Shown: positions 5,484-6,078 of the stretch, piece after piece
Layout of the letters: every line of letters starts with the position of its first letter
How positions within the stretch are numbered: the first letter of the stretch is position 1
Source of the DNA: Chloroflexota bacterium
Lineage (GTDB): Bacteria; Chloroflexota; Ktedonobacteria; Ktedonobacterales; Ktedonobacteraceae
Direction: 5' to 3'
Assembly (NCBI GenBank): GCA_021828635.1
Contig: JAJZEJ010000080.1
Coordinates: 1 to 6,078 of the forward strand
Length of the DNA: 6,078 bases
The notes under the pieces: generated by a model
Databases searched by the model: none
Told to the model about the DNA's origin: nothing
What the model saw: only the letters and a program-made list of their open reading frames with translations
Translations under genes and position numbers: made by a program

Positions 5484-6078
5484 ATGCCCATAACACCAGC
5501 AACACTTGAAAAATCAGGAGCGGACGAGCCCCCCTTTATCCCTCTGGCAGAATATCTCGTCCGCGCCGCGGATTATGATTACGTGGTCGAGGAATGGTTT
5601 GCCTCTGGGCAGGACGAGCACGGCCGCCCCTATAAAACCCAGATCACGATCCGCCGCCCGCGCGATCCAGCACGCTTCAGCGGCACGATCATCGTCGAGC
5701 CGCTGCACGTGCACCGCATCGCGCCGCTCTACATGTATTGCGCGCCCTATATTCTGCGTTCCGGGCACGGCTGGGCCTGCGTCGTCTCGCAAAAAACTGC
5801 GCTTGATGTTCATGTCAAACCCACGAGCCCCGAGCATTACGAAGCGCTGAACATCGAGGCGACCCCCGCCCCGCCGCCGACGGGCGCGCTTGTGGACCTC
5901 GTTACGCCGCCTTTCAAGGAAGATGATGATCAGCTTCGCAAAGCCTGGTGGGACGAGCTCGCGCGCTATAACGACGCCTCCCCAACCATCCTCGCCCAGG
6001 CCGGTGCGGCCTTGCGTGGCCCATCGGGCCCGTTCGCCGGCTATGCCGTGCGCAATCTGGTTCTCGGCGGCCATTCGC
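5484..6078 (+). CDS. Alpha/beta-hydrolase domain protein (PF20091-like), 3' truncated
   Basis: ATG 5484 opens a frame that stays open to the window end, giving the first 198 residues. There is no signal peptide: MPITPATLEKSGADEPPFIP is polar and proline-rich, so a cytoplasmic enzyme is expected. The order of segments fits the alpha/beta-hydrolase domain family of about 450-500 residues. It has GTIIVEPLHV, the strand normally reading GTVvVEwlnV; then LRSGHGWACVVSQKTALDV, matching the usual GyawVgVsaQ segment; then EHYEALNIEA. Finally VRNLVLGGHS is the start of the nucleophile elbow. S198 is therefore the probable catalytic serine; the acid and histidine lie outside. The substrate is probably an ester or lactone, but I cannot name it. 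Third positions are strongly G/C (about 58-67 % GC in the lines I counted), higher than the end of the upstream pump gene. The gene is separated from the transport genes by a terminator-like hairpin and an operator-like palindrome, so it is probably a different transcription unit. Confidence 0.8.
   Translation, partial: MPITPATLEKSGADEPPFIPLAEYLVRAADYDYVVEEWFASGQDEHGRPYKTQITIRRPRDPARFSGTIIVEPLHVHRIAPLYMYCAPYILRSGHGWACVVSQKTALDVHVKPTSPEHYEALNIEATPAPPPTGALVDLVTPPFKEDDDQLRKAWWDELARYNDASPTILAQAGAALRGPSGPFAGYAVRNLVLGGHS

Noticed and set aside
5506..5850. Plus-strand 114-residue open frame overlapping the hydrolase start
   Set aside because: It is in another frame, rich in Ser, Arg and Ala with no motif, and overlaps the better-supported hydrolase gene.
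5514..6074. Minus-strand open frame of 186 residues opposite the hydrolase
   Set aside because: The plus-strand frame from 5484 has recognisable hydrolase segments and a ribosome site. The minus frame is arginine-rich and featureless, as expected from a GC-rich antisense frame.

Overview
The window holds five plus-strand genes: two cut by the window edges and three complete. Mixed base composition (roughly 40 to 67 % GC in 60-base lines counted by hand), a Gram-negative outer-membrane barrel and twin-arginine signals point to a member of the Pseudomonadota. An alphaproteobacterium (sphingomonad or acetobacter-like) is my best guess, but nothing here proves the genus.

Layout. Bases 2-145 encode the last 47 residues of a DUF1302-type outer-membrane barrel. 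Bases 234-1616 encode a complete DUF1329 protein with a Tat-like signal. Bases 1721-2830 encode a YCF48/HCF136-like Asp-box beta-propeller, also with a Tat-like signal. Bases 2921-5308 encode a complete RND/MMPL-family transporter with about 12 membrane helices. A GC-rich hairpin at 5331-5351 probably ends this transcription unit. It is followed by an AT-rich 22-bp perfect palindrome (5395-5416), a likely operator, and then by the start of a separate gene at 5484 for an alpha/beta-hydrolase of the DUF/PF20091 type. That gene runs off the window at what looks like its nucleophile-elbow serine.

How the genes may work together. The first four genes are a recurrent neighbourhood in Pseudomonadota that degrade hydrophobic compounds: an outer-membrane barrel, a periplasmic LolA/LolB-like protein, a periplasmic propeller and an inner-membrane RND pump. 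The layout suggests one envelope-spanning device that moves a lipophilic molecule (a lipid, terpenoid, steroid or aromatic) between the outer and inner membrane. Substrate and direction cannot be read from the sequence. The downstream hydrolase could act on an ester or lactone of the same substrate, but it appears to be a separately controlled unit.

Non-coding structure. Every gene junction carries an inverted repeat: 142-158 over the barrel stop codon, 1633-1669 (12-bp stem), 2891-2908 just before the transporter's ribosome binding site, and 5331-5351. There is no gene-free stretch longer than about 175 bases. I saw no RNA genes, CRISPR array, insertion sequence or phage feature.
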